NCBI GenBank assembly: GCA_025357635.1
Contig: JANXOV010000178.1
Location: 1-33,524, forward strand
DNA length: 33,524 nucleotides
Reading direction: 5' to 3'
Source: Pseudomonadota bacterium
GTDB taxonomy: Bacteria; Pseudomonadota; Gammaproteobacteria; Steroidobacterales; Steroidobacteraceae
Positions within the stretch are counted from its first letter, which is position 1, and every line of letters begins with the position of its first letter. A program made the position numbers and the translations under genes. Below, in pieces: positions 8,514-16,330 of the stretch. The notes below the pieces were generated by a model. The model saw only the letters and a program-made list of their open reading frames with translations. It ran no database searches and was not told the DNA's origin.

Positions 8514-8807
8514 ATGCCAGGCATCGAAACAAGCGAACTCGAATCCAAAGTCTCGCAATTTCTGACCTCCGTCAATTGGACGAAAGACATCACGACGAAA
8601 GAAGCGGCCCGTGATCTGGATGTGGTCCTGTCGACGATGATCAGTTATATCGTCGACAACTGCATGTCGGGCGGTGGCAAGGGTCCGGGCCCCATCCCGC
8701 ACAGGCCTCCGCCACCGTGGCCGGTCCAAGGCGGCGCTGTTTCGCGGCGTGAGGACTACTTGGCCAACATGACCGGCCTGTTGCTCAACATCGCCAACGC
8801 ACCCTGA
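8514..8807 (+). CDS. Small unknown protein with a Gly/Pro-rich central segment
   Basis: Encodes 97 residues. The ATG at 8514 is preceded by AGAGGA at suitable spacing; an in-frame ATG at 8442 would add 24 residues but lacks a binding site. Residues 1-50 are predicted helical and acidic. They are followed by a low-complexity stretch (GGGKGPGPIPHRPPPPW, about 53-69) and a final helix containing MTGLLLNIAN. There is no signal peptide or membrane segment. It ends two bases before the stop of the large convergent regulator gene. I do not recognise a family. Confidence 0.6.
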   Translation: MPGIETSELESKVSQFLTSVNWTKDITTKEAARDLDVVLSTMISYIVDNCMSGGGKGPGPIPHRPPPPWPVQGGAVSRREDYLANMTGLLLNIANAP

Positions 8808-8809
8808 TT

Positions 8810-11110
8810 TCAGGGCATGGCCGCGACTGCGCGGCGCAAGGGAGAGTTGGCGGCGTCGACCTGCGCGATCAGGGCGCGAAAGTCAGCGCGTGGCCATAAC
8901 AATTCGAATTGCGGCTCGTGCATCGCCCAGAAACTGCGGCGCCAGCCGAGCCTGGCTGCATGACGCAGGTCGTCGAGGGCACGCGGCCCATCGCCCTGAA
9001 GCGCCATCACGCCTGCGCGCAGTTCGTAAACTCCGTGGCGATCGGTGCCTTGCGCAATCAGCCGGTCTACAGCTTCGAGAATGTCGCTGAGTATTTTTTG
9101 CGCCTTGGCTTCATCGCCGTTTTTCTTCGCCACGGTTGCCACGATCAGTGCGCCGGAATCACCCCAACGCAGGTACCAAGGGTCGATGAGTGCACGCGGG
9201 TCATAGTCCTGCGCCGCTTCGGCGCGCCTGACGTCTTCGGCGGCGGCCGAAGGCCGCCCCAGCAAAAGTTCGAAATAAGCGGCGTCCAGCAGTGACTCAG
9301 CCCCCGCCGGCGCCGGCGCCACGGGTCGCGCGCGCAACTCGATCAAAAGGGCTGCCGCGCCGCCGGTCACGTATGCCGAACTTGCCCAGCGGGTATTGAT
9401 GCTCGCCTTGGCGGAATCCGATTGGCGCAGACGTTCCGCGCGCTCCAAACCGCGTGCGGGCAAGCCCAGCGACAGATAGTAATCGGCCCGGCTGGTATAG
9501 AGGCTCGCGTCCTGCGGTTCGCGCCGGATCGCCTCGGCATTCCAGCGCAGGGCTTCATCAAGGCGGCCCTGGGCGGCAGCCAGCCAGCTGCTCGCAACAT
9601 AGGGCCACTCCGCATCCGCCTTGATGTCGCGGGCGCGGGCGCAATCCTCGGCGGCCTCTGCGAATCTTGAAAGATCCTGCAAGGTCACGCAGCGCTGCGT
9701 GTAGGCAACGTAATCCAGCGGGTTCAGCAGCACGGCCCGGCTCCATTCAGCCAGTGCGTCGCGAGGCCGGCCGGCAGTCAGGTAGACGCGCCCCAGCTCT
9801 GCGAAGGCCTGCGAGTCATTCGGATTGGATTGGGTTGCGCGCCGCAGCGCCGCTTCGGCAGCCTGCATCTGCCCTTGTTCGGCCAGCAGCGCACCGCGCA
9901 GCGCATCGACATCAGCGAGCCCCGGCCGCAGCTTCTCCGCCGCCGTCAGCAAAGGCTCGATGCGCGCGCCGAGTTCGGCGACCGGCACGTTGCGCAAGGG
10001 CCGCTCGTTCAGATAGGCGCGGCCCAGCCCCACATACGCGGGAACGAAGCGCGGGTCGGCGGCCAGCGCCTGCTTGAACAACTCGGCGGCCTGCCGATTG
10101 TCCTCAGGGCTGCGCTCCTGCAGATGCTTGAGTCCGAGCACGTACCACTGATAAGCGGCAGGATTCGCCGTACCGCGGGCCGAGAATCGCTCTGAGGTGT
10201 TTTGCGTGAGCCGGATTTCCAGATTGTCCGCGACCGCCCGCGATATCTCTTCCTGCATGCTGATCGCATCCGCCATCGGGCGGTCATAATCGGTGGACCA
10301 CAGGTGATAGCCGCTGCGCGCATCGATGAGCTGCACGGTGACACGCATGTGATCCGCCGTGCGCCGCATCGAGCCTTCGAGCACATGGGTGATGCCGAGT
10401 TGTGTGCCTATTTTGCGTACGTCGATGGACTGGCCCTTGAATGCGAACGCCGAGGTGCGCGCGACCACGCGCAAGTTCGGGACCTGCGCGAGCCAGTTGG
10501 AGAGCTCTTCGGTCAGGCCATCGCAGAACGATTGATCGGCTTTGCCGGACGACATGTCCACGAAGGGCAGCACCACGATGGACGGCGCGGCCGGCTCGCG
10601 AGTCCCGCGATACCACCAGAGGCCGCCTGCGAGTGTGAGCAGTGCCGCGCCGAGAGCCGCCCAGAGCCGCCATCGGCCCACTCCGAACCGCGCGGCCACC
10701 GCAATGACGGGCGGCGCCGCAACGCGCGTCTGCGCCGAGGGAGCCCCGCCGTCCGGCGACAACGGGCGCAATCCCGCCTCGGCCGGCTTCACCGGCGCAA
10801 CCAGCCGATAGCCCTTGCGCGACACCGTGGCGATGTAATGCGGCTGCGTCTCGGTGTCGCCCAGGACCCGCCGCAATTGTGACACCGCCTGGTACACCGA
10901 GGCCGGGCCGACGACAACGCCCGCCCAGACTTCGTTCAGCAACAGCTCGGCGCTCAAGACCTCGCCGGGGGATTGCGCGATCCGCACCAGCAGTCGCATG
11001 GTGCGCGGCTCGAGCTTAGCCCGCTCATCACCGCGCGAAATGCTGTCGATCGCCGGCTCGACGAGCCAGTCGCCGACGAAAAACTGCTTGCCCAGCGGCG
11101 CCGCATCCAT
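8810..11110 (-). CDS. CadC-like winged-helix regulator with TolB-like and TPR domains (copy 1)
   Basis: Encodes 766 residues from the ATG at 11110, chosen because GGAGGGT precedes it; the frame is open upstream but that part does not look like protein. Residues about 11-105 are an OmpR/CadC-type DNA-binding winged helix (KLEPRTMRLLVRIAQSPGE, SVYQAVSQLRRVLGD, ending VSRKGYRLVAPV). After an Ala/Pro linker there is one transmembrane helix (about 148-167). The C-terminal part contains a TolB-N-like domain (VVLPFVDMSSG, VLEGSMRR, WSTDYDRP) and at least six TPR-like repeats. Such proteins are membrane-tethered transcription factors sensing through the periplasmic part. It is paralogous to the regulator at 12720-14801 and divergent from the UrcA-family gene across 206 bp holding phased repeats. 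Confidence 0.93.
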   Translation of the reverse strand: MDAAPLGKQFFVGDWLVEPAIDSISRGDERAKLEPRTMRLLVRIAQSPGEVLSAELLLNEVWAGVVVGPASVYQAVSQLRRVLGDTETQPHYIATVSRKGYRLVAPVKPAEAGLRPLSPDGGAPSAQTRVAAPPVIAVAARFGVGRWRLWAALGAALLTLAGGLWWYRGTREPAAPSIVVLPFVDMSSGKADQSFCDGLTEELSNWLAQVPNLRVVARTSAFAFKGQSIDVRKIGTQLGITHVLEGSMRRTADHMRVTVQLIDARSGYHLWSTDYDRPMADAISMQEEISRAVADNLEIRLTQNTSERFSARGTANPAAYQWYVLGLKHLQERSPEDNRQAAELFKQALAADPRFVPAYVGLGRAYLNERPLRNVPVAELGARIEPLLTAAEKLRPGLADVDALRGALLAEQGQMQAAEAALRRATQSNPNDSQAFAELGRVYLTAGRPRDALAEWSRAVLLNPLDYVAYTQRCVTLQDLSRFAEAAEDCARARDIKADAEWPYVASSWLAAAQGRLDEALRWNAEAIRREPQDASLYTSRADYYLSLGLPARGLERAERLRQSDSAKASINTRWASSAYVTGGAAALLIELRARPVAPAPAGAESLLDAAYFELLLGRPSAAAEDVRRAEAAQDYDPRALIDPWYLRWGDSGALIVATVAKKNGDEAKAQKILSDILEAVDRLIAQGTDRHGVYELRAGVMALQGDGPRALDDLRHAARLGWRRSFWAMHEPQFELLWPRADFRALIAQVDAANSPLRRAVAAMP

Positions 11111-11176
11111 TGCCGGACCCTCCACGGCACCGAGTATATGCCGGCCTTTGGACGGTAAGGCATTGAATCCTCGGGG

Positions 11177-11217
11177 CTTGAGAAAAGCTTCAGGAATGCT
11201 TGCCAAAGCCTTCAGGA
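11177..11217. promoter_or_regulatory. Four CTT boxes at exact 11-bp period between regulator 1 and the UrcA gene
   Basis: CTT begins at 11177, 11188, 11199 and 11210. The 8-mers are CTTGAGAA, CTTCAGGA, CTTGCCAA and CTTCAGGA, so the second and fourth are identical and all four end in A. An 11-bp period of direct repeats is the geometry bound head-to-tail by OmpR/PhoB-type winged helices, the domain class encoded next door. Site function is inferred. Confidence 0.5.
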
Positions 11218-11316
11218 CTTGGCGCCGCCCCGTGCCTTCAACTGTGCCCACGCCTCGCAGCCCTTGCGGCGGAGGCGTGAAGAACCAGACCAACCAATAG
11301 TTCACAGGAGAAGACC

Positions 11317-11646
11317 ATGAACAGCATGATTCGCAATACGTTGACGGGCGCCATCGCGGCGGTTTGCCTAGGCACGGTTCTGCCGGCTTCGGCGGAAGAG
11401 CCGCCTCCCAGCATCACGGTGAATTTCGCCGACCTGAACATCAACAGTCCAGCGGGAGCCGAGGTACTGTACCGCCGCATCCAGAAGGCGGCTAAAAAGG
11501 TGTGTTCCTACGATGACGATGCGGCCCTGCCGGGCATTCTGCGCATCTGCTTCGAGAAGTCCGTCGCGAATGCGGTGTCGAAGGTGAAGTCCGCGCCGCT
11601 CCACGCCGTGCACTCACGCAAATCGGGAGCAGCCCTGCAGGGCTGA
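11317..11646 (+). CDS. UrcA-family exported small protein
   Basis: Encodes 109 residues with a Sec signal peptide (MNSMIRNTLTGAIAAVCLGT, cleavage near ASA-EE) and AGGAG seven to eight bases before the ATG. The mature part matches the UrcA family: ITVNFADLNINSPAGAEVLY, RIQKAAKKVC and a second Cys in LRICFEKSVANAV, the two Cys probably forming a periplasmic disulfide. The family name comes from a uranium-responsive Caulobacter gene, but members are widespread and their molecular role is not established. The divergent CadC-like regulator and the phased repeats between them suggest regulation by that protein (inference). Confidence 0.93.
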   Translation: MNSMIRNTLTGAIAAVCLGTVLPASAEEPPPSITVNFADLNINSPAGAEVLYRRIQKAAKKVCSYDDDAALPGILRICFEKSVANAVSKVKSAPLHAVHSRKSGAALQG

Positions 11647-11684
11647 GGTGCGAACTCGCCGTTTCGAGCAACGCCATTACCGGC

Positions 11685-11754
11685 GGCCGGCGCTGTCATG
11701 ATCAAGACGGACCCTTCAGGGGCTGACAGGGATGTCATCATGCAAGCGCCGGCC
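11685..11754. repeat. 10-bp perfect inverted repeat downstream of the UrcA gene
   Basis: GGCCGGCGCT (11685-11694) is the exact reverse complement of AGCGCCGGCC (11745-11754), with 50 bp between the arms. The enclosed DNA also contains TGACA-GGGA-TGTCA. It could end UrcA transcription or be a mobile-repeat scar; there is no T-run after the right arm. From 11647 to 11929 I see no convincing gene. Confidence 0.4.
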
Positions 11755-11929
11755 CTCGGTCGAGGGTCCTTCTCGGCTCACGCTGCTGCGGTGTTCCGCG
11801 CCCTGCTATCACTGGCGCTGGGAGGCGCGGAGCGCATTTAAATTGCAAAGGGACCCGTGGGCCACCTCATGGCATAGACTCATAGGATGCGTAAAATTGA
11901 CAACGCACCCTTGCAACGCAAGTGCCGAC

Positions 11930-12292
11930 ATGACCGCCACCGGATCTCTGACACATTTTCCAGGGGAATTCGCAACATTGACCAAGGAATCCTCGACAGA
12001 CTGGGAACTCGCGATCGACCTGCCCTTGGGGGTCGTGGCCAGCCAGCTGGCGAGAATCGAGGAACAACTGCGGCGCCTGAGCGCGGTGGCCGCGCTCCAA
12101 ATTAAAGAGCGCGACAGCGAACGCCGCAATGGCGCAGTGTCAGTGAGGATCGACGACATCAACCAGGCGCTTGATTCCATCCGAACTCTCATGTCCGATA
12201 TCGAGTCGAGTCTGGATACCACGCGCCGGTCATCCGACGCCGTTTTTTCTTACGCTGCGGGCCGCAAACCCTCTCCAGAACGGGACGATTGA
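11930..12292 (+). CDS. Small helical protein of unknown function
   Basis: Encodes 120 residues from the ATG at 11930. The frame extends upstream but that part does not look like protein, and no clear Shine-Dalgarno sequence is present, so the start is uncertain. Residues about 40-100 form an amphipathic helical region with coiled-coil character (VVASQLARIEEQLRRLSAVA, and later IDDINQALDSIRTLMSDIES), and the tail is basic and disordered. No signal peptide or membrane segment. Family not recognised. It lies between the two CadC-like regulators, downstream of the UrcA gene and on the same strand. Confidence 0.5.
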   Translation: MTATGSLTHFPGEFATLTKESSTDWELAIDLPLGVVASQLARIEEQLRRLSAVAALQIKERDSERRNGAVSVRIDDINQALDSIRTLMSDIESSLDTTRRSSDAVFSYAAGRKPSPERDD

Positions 12293-12747
12293 TTCGAGGT
12301 GAAGTCATCAGACCTTCAAGATTGACCGGGACTTCGCGCGGCGGCCCCGATTCATCGGGATCCAGCCGGTCCATCCGCCGTTTCTGTCTGACGATCCCGG
12401 CACTCTTGCAGGTATTGTCAGGCTGCGTGTCCGTGCCAACCGAGGCCGCGTATCGAAGCGATGCGACGGCGGCATCGTACTGGCAGCCGCACCAGTATTC
12501 GATTCAGCCGGCAGAGACGAGTTCGGTGCTGGAAAGACTGTATTTGGGGCGAATGCGAGCCACCTCCGTTTCTTGCGGGGCGGGTACATCTTCGCACCGA
12601 CTCTCCTGCAGAGCTTCAGCATTGGCCGGGTTTGGACCGGCAGTCTTGCGGATTCCTATCGCAGAGCAAGTTACACCGCGCAATACCACATTTTTTAGTC
12701 TCAATTCAGGCGACACCGGTTACTTCGGCGCCGAACATCTCAATTGA
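12289..12747 (+). pseudogene. Possible frameshifted lipoprotein gene or remnant
   Basis: The frame from a TTG at 12289 contains a lipoprotein-like signal (RRFCLTIPALLQVLSGC) and a reasonable stretch to about 12545 (SVLERLYLGRM), then becomes Ser/Thr-rich and unconvincing. A second frame, open from 12303 to the TAG at 12696-12698, reads like protein throughout (for example FLRGGYIFAPTLLQSFSIGR, then VWTGSLADSYRRASYTAQYH) and has lower GC at second codon positions, as coding frames do. It has no usable ATG or GTG. One reading is a lipoprotein gene broken by a shift near 12540; another is that neither frame is expressed. The end overlaps the convergent regulator gene by 28 bp. Confidence 0.28.
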
Positions 12748-14801
12748 TCGCCCATCCAGCGGCAGATATCGGGCGTCACGCCCGATTCCTTGAAATACAG
12801 GGTCAATCCAGTTCGCTGCAACAGCGTTTGAAATGCCGGATCGTCGTAGCGGGAGCGAATTTGCGATTGTGGATCCCACAGATCGGTACTTTCAAAATTG
12901 AGCATGGCGCGGCGACGGCCGAGCTTGGTTTCGAGTTCATCCAATGCGCGCAACGCGCCGTCGAGATCGCCGAGCATCAGTCGCATGTTCAATTGCGCCC
13001 AACCGCGTTCGGGCCAACTCAATTTCGCAAGTTCCGGCTCGGCCTGCCGCCGCGCGGCATCGAGCTTTCTCGCATCGAGCAGCCCTTCATTCACTGCGCG
13101 ATACACACTAAGGTCAGTGGCGCTGTCGGAAGCCGCCCAGAGCCGAGTGCTGGCGTCGAGGTCGCCGATTGCCAAAGCGAGCTTGGACAGGATTTGATTG
13201 TGATCACCGATGCCCAGCGATTGGGCCTGGCGGATCGACCGATCGGCCTGCGTCAGATCCCCCGCCAGAAAATAGGCTTCGGCTAGTGAACCATAGATCG
13301 GCGCCGACAGCGGGTCGAGCGCCACAGCGCGCTCTCCTGCCTCAATCGCGCGCTTCACTCGGCCCACGGTCAGCAGAAACACTTGCATCCAGTAGTGTGC
13401 CTCGACGAGATTCGGACTAAGTGCAAGGGCACGCTCGAGATTACGTTGCGCTAACAAGGGATCCGTGCCCATCGAACAGTAGCCCAGCACGGCATAGGCC
13501 AGCCCATTGTTCGGACGCAGGGCGATGGCGCGGCGCGCTTCGCTCTGCGCCCGGTCGAGCAAATCAACGCGATCCTGACCCTCATTGTAGGTCGGCAGGA
13601 CGGCGAGCGCAGCGGCGAGTGATGCATGCGCCAAATCGAAATCTTGATCGGCGCGGATGGCGGCTTCGAAGTCACGAATGGCCTCCGACACGCTGGCGCT
13701 GTCGCGACGGCGTTGGAACGCATAGCGGCCGCGCAAATAGTACTGATAGACATCAGAGGCCGGTGCGCTCGCGTTTTCGCTGGTTCCGGCTGGCAGCAGT
13801 ACCTGCAACTGTGCGGCGACTGCGCCGGCAATGTCAGTCTGCAGACTGAAGGCGGCGGAAAAGGGTCGCTCGAAGGTATGCGACCATGACGTAAGGCCGG
13901 TGCTGGAGTCCACGAGTTGCGCGCCGATGCGCAATCGATCGCCCACGCGACGCACGCTGCCCTCCAAGAGATGCCTAACGCCCAGGCGCACACCGATCGC
14001 GCGCAGATCCAGATGTCGATCCTTGAATCCAAACGACGAAGTTCGGCCGGTGACCCGAAGCCCAGGAATCGCGGCAAGTCGATCCAGCAATTCCTCCGCA
14101 ATGCCGTCACCCAGATAGTCGTTCGCGGCATCGCCAGTGAGATTGACGAACGGCAACACCGCCAGTGTTCCATCGGCCGGCGCCGATGCAGTCGCCGAGT
14201 TCGCCGTCGCGAGGTTCATGGAGTCGGGGACCGTGCCGGCGCGCGAGGGTGCCGGCTGTTCGCGCATCGACGCTCGATGCGACTGCCATACGAAAAGAGC
14301 TGCAATGACAATCACGAGCGTCGCTGCGAGTAACCAACGTCGGTCGATCGAACTGGCATCACTCCCCGCCGGCTGCGATTCTGCGACCGGCGCGACTTCG
14401 GCAAATGCCGGTGGCGGCGAAGGTAGCAGGGACGCATCTACCTGCGGCTCGTGCGCAGGCGAAGCGCGTACCAGGAGCGTCAATCGGTAACCGATTCGAG
14501 GAACGGTCTCGATTGGATCGGGTGCACCGGAAAGGCGCAACACCCGGCGTAGTTCGCCGACGCACCGATTCAGCGCATCGTCCGACACGACGGCTCCGCG
14601 CCACACGCGAGCCAGCAATTCATCGCGGGTAACGACCTGTCCGGCACAGTCGCTGAGCTGAACCAGGACGGCCATGACTCGGGGCTGAAGCCGTTCCGTC
14701 CCCTGGGGTCCTTCGACCTGCAACCGACGCGGGCGCACCTTGAAGACCCCGAGTTCGAAGTCACTGCCTTTGGCGGATTCAGCCGCTTCCGTCGCGCCCA
14801 A
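12720..14801 (-). CDS. CadC-like winged-helix regulator with TolB-like and TPR domains (copy 2)
   Basis: Encodes 693 residues. The start is a TTG at 14801: GGAGG lies six bases upstream, an in-frame TGA lies just before it, and no ATG occurs before the DNA-binding domain. Residues about 14-108 are the OmpR/CadC winged helix (FELGVFKVRPRRLQVEG, DALNRCVGELRRVLR, ending VPRIGYRLTLL). A Pro/Ala-rich linker leads to one transmembrane helix (about 156-172). Then follow a TolB-N-like domain (LAVLPFVNLTGDAANDYLG, LLEGSVRR, SWSHTFERP) and a TPR array reaching the end. It is a paralog of the 8810-11110 regulator with the same architecture, and divergent from the HAF-repeat gene across 290 bp that contain phased direct repeats. 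Confidence 0.93.
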   Translation of the reverse strand: MGATEAAESAKGSDFELGVFKVRPRRLQVEGPQGTERLQPRVMAVLVQLSDCAGQVVTRDELLARVWRGAVVSDDALNRCVGELRRVLRLSGAPDPIETVPRIGYRLTLLVRASPAHEPQVDASLLPSPPPAFAEVAPVAESQPAGSDASSIDRRWLLAATLVIVIAALFVWQSHRASMREQPAPSRAGTVPDSMNLATANSATASAPADGTLAVLPFVNLTGDAANDYLGDGIAEELLDRLAAIPGLRVTGRTSSFGFKDRHLDLRAIGVRLGVRHLLEGSVRRVGDRLRIGAQLVDSSTGLTSWSHTFERPFSAAFSLQTDIAGAVAAQLQVLLPAGTSENASAPASDVYQYYLRGRYAFQRRRDSASVSEAIRDFEAAIRADQDFDLAHASLAAALAVLPTYNEGQDRVDLLDRAQSEARRAIALRPNNGLAYAVLGYCSMGTDPLLAQRNLERALALSPNLVEAHYWMQVFLLTVGRVKRAIEAGERAVALDPLSAPIYGSLAEAYFLAGDLTQADRSIRQAQSLGIGDHNQILSKLALAIGDLDASTRLWAASDSATDLSVYRAVNEGLLDARKLDAARRQAEPELAKLSWPERGWAQLNMRLMLGDLDGALRALDELETKLGRRRAMLNFESTDLWDPQSQIRSRYDDPAFQTLLQRTGLTLYFKESGVTPDICRWMGDQLRCSAPK

Positions 14802-14841
14802 AACCGTCCTCCAGCATCAAATTTTCCCCAAGCGACCGATG

Positions 14842-14871
14842 ATCGGCAACTCATCGGCAATAAATCGGCAA
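14842..14871. promoter_or_regulatory. Three identical ATCGGCAA boxes at exact 11-bp period
   Basis: ATCGGCAA occurs at 14842-14849, 14853-14860 and 14864-14871, each copy perfect and spaced by exactly 11 bp. This places them on one face of the helix, as in PhoB/OmpR-type operators. They lie 40-70 bp upstream of the TTG start of regulator 2 and about 220 bp upstream of the HAF-repeat gene. A role as autoregulatory or shared operator is inferred. Nothing else clear is seen between 14872 and 15080 apart from the ribosome-binding site of the next gene. Confidence 0.6.
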
Positions 14872-15091
14872 GAGTGGCGTGCAGTTCGAGATGGCGACTG
14901 CCAACCTGAGCCAATCCCGAAGCGCCCCTACCTTATCACAATTGCACAGACACTCACTCAGCGCAGCAGATCGACTCGCTTCATCCCCGAACCTTGGCGC
15001 TGACGCTACGCCGTGATTGGTAACCCGAGAGCTCCATGCTTCCAACTTTTCAACCCCACCCAACACACGACCTTTGACACAGGAGATCATC

Positions 15092-16171
15092 ATGACCACG
15101 TTCAAATCGACACTGACCCGCTCGCTGCAGGCATTGATTCTCGGCCTCACGTTGGGGGGTGCGGCGCATTCCGCGCCTCGCTACGAGTTGACCATCTTGT
15201 ATCCCATAGAAGGACAGAAAATCTCGAACGCGCAGTTTGGCATCAATGCCCGCGGAATCAGTGTTGGCACCAGCGGCAAGCAATACGTGCGCCGCGCCAC
15301 GATCTGGAACCGTCACGGAAAAGCCACTGCGCTAGCACAACCACGCAACGCCATCTTCAGCCGCGCGACCGGAATCAATCGTGAGGGGACCGCGGTCGGG
15401 GCGGTTGACACCACACAGAACCCCGATCTGACCGGCTTGCGCGCCACGCGCTGGCGCTCACCCGATCACTTTGAAATCCTCCTGCCGGAGAACGGCTACG
15501 ACTCCGATGCGCTCAGCATCAATGACACCGGTTGGATCGCTGGCATCCGCTTCACGGGTTCGGTGTTCACGGCGTTCGTGCTCTCGCCGCGCGGAAGACT
15601 GATCATGCCGGATCCGATTGCTGCGGGCGATGATTTCGAATTGCTCGATCTCAATCGCGAACACGTGGCCGCAGGATTCGATTCGGGCGACACCGGCACG
15701 GTGGCTGTGCGCTGGTCGGAAATGAAAGGCCTGGAGATTCTCGGCCTGCTGCTGGGCGGCACGACGAGCGCGGCAGCCTCGATCAACGATCGAGGCACGG
15801 TGGCTGGCGTCGCCGACGATGCCGACGGCATCTATCGCGCCGTGCGCTGGGAAGCCGATGGCAACGTCACGCAGCTGGAGTCCTTGGAACACGCAGCCTA
15901 TTCCGATTCACAGGCGGGGATCAACGATCGCCGCTACTGCGTCGGTCTCACGATCTACGAGGGGTCGGATCTGGCAGATCCTCGGGCGCAACGCGCGACA
16001 TTGTGGGATCCGGAGGGCGAAGCCTTCGACCTGAACCGGTTGATCTCGCATGGAAGCGGCTTCACGCTGCTTACCGCCAACGGCATCAACCAAGCCGGGT
16101 TGATCTATGGCGACGGCGTCGACGTCCGGGGCCGTCGTTACGCGTACTTGTTGACGCCGCGGAGTGAATAG
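15092..16171 (+). CDS. Exported HAF-repeat protein
   Basis: Encodes 359 residues from the ATG at 15092, with AGGAG six bases upstream. A Sec signal peptide (about 1-27, ending AAHSA) exports it. The mature part contains at least six HAF-type repeats of about 45 residues with the core G-I-N-x-x-G-x-x-V-G: GINARGISVGTS, GINREGTAVGAV, SINDTGWIAGI, SINDRGTVAGVA, GINDRRYCVGLT and GINQAGLIYGDG, each followed by an ATRW/A-x-x-W-like strand. HAF proteins are extracellular or periplasmic and probably propeller-like; their function is not established. It is divergent from regulator 2, which may control it. A strong hairpin follows at 16203. Confidence 0.9.
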   Translation: MTTFKSTLTRSLQALILGLTLGGAAHSAPRYELTILYPIEGQKISNAQFGINARGISVGTSGKQYVRRATIWNRHGKATALAQPRNAIFSRATGINREGTAVGAVDTTQNPDLTGLRATRWRSPDHFEILLPENGYDSDALSINDTGWIAGIRFTGSVFTAFVLSPRGRLIMPDPIAAGDDFELLDLNREHVAAGFDSGDTGTVAVRWSEMKGLEILGLLLGGTTSAAASINDRGTVAGVADDADGIYRAVRWEADGNVTQLESLEHAAYSDSQAGINDRRYCVGLTIYEGSDLADPRAQRATLWDPEGEAFDLNRLISHGSGFTLLTANGINQAGLIYGDGVDVRGRRYAYLLTPRSE

Positions 16172-16202
16172 GCGTCGTAACTCAAAAAGTGTCGATTCTC
16201 GT

Positions 16203-16231
16203 CCGGCACGGTGACGGAGTCATCGTGCCGG
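16203..16231 (+). terminator. Strong hairpin after the HAF-repeat gene
   Basis: CCGGCACGGTGAC (16203-16215) pairs with GTCATCGTGCCGG (16219-16231) over 13 positions, one of them a G-U wobble, around a GGA loop. It starts 32 bp after the HAF stop and is followed by TCTTT, a short imperfect T-tract. It fits an intrinsic terminator. Confidence 0.65.
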
Positions 16232-16317
16232 TCTTTGGCATAGCCGGCAAGCGGGGAATGCGGGGACCTTTAGAAGGCCGCAATACGTGTTCCAATAGAG
16301 AATCGCAGCGGGTTGTC

Positions 16318-16323
16318 TATACT
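16318..16323 (+). promoter_or_regulatory. -10-like TATACT immediately before the FAD/GcvT gene
   Basis: TATACT matches the sigma-70 -10 consensus at five of six positions and ends seven bases before the ATG at 16331. No ribosome-binding site is present, so transcription could start at or next to the ATG. No good -35 box is seen, so support is weak. Confidence 0.25.
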
Positions 16324-16330
16324 TGCCGCC

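Noticed and set aside
10202-10882. 226-codon plus-strand frame opposite regulator 1
   Set aside because: Antisense to the TolB-like and DNA-binding parts of a clear regulator; no ribosome-binding site or domain.
11843-11888. Possible promoter (TTGCAA and TAGGAT) before the gene at 11930
   Set aside because: The spacing between the boxes is about 34 bp, far from the 16-18 bp expected.
16172-16330. Glycine or folate riboswitch before the FAD/GcvT gene
   Set aside because: The only strong structure is the hairpin that ends the preceding gene; no conserved riboswitch core is visible.
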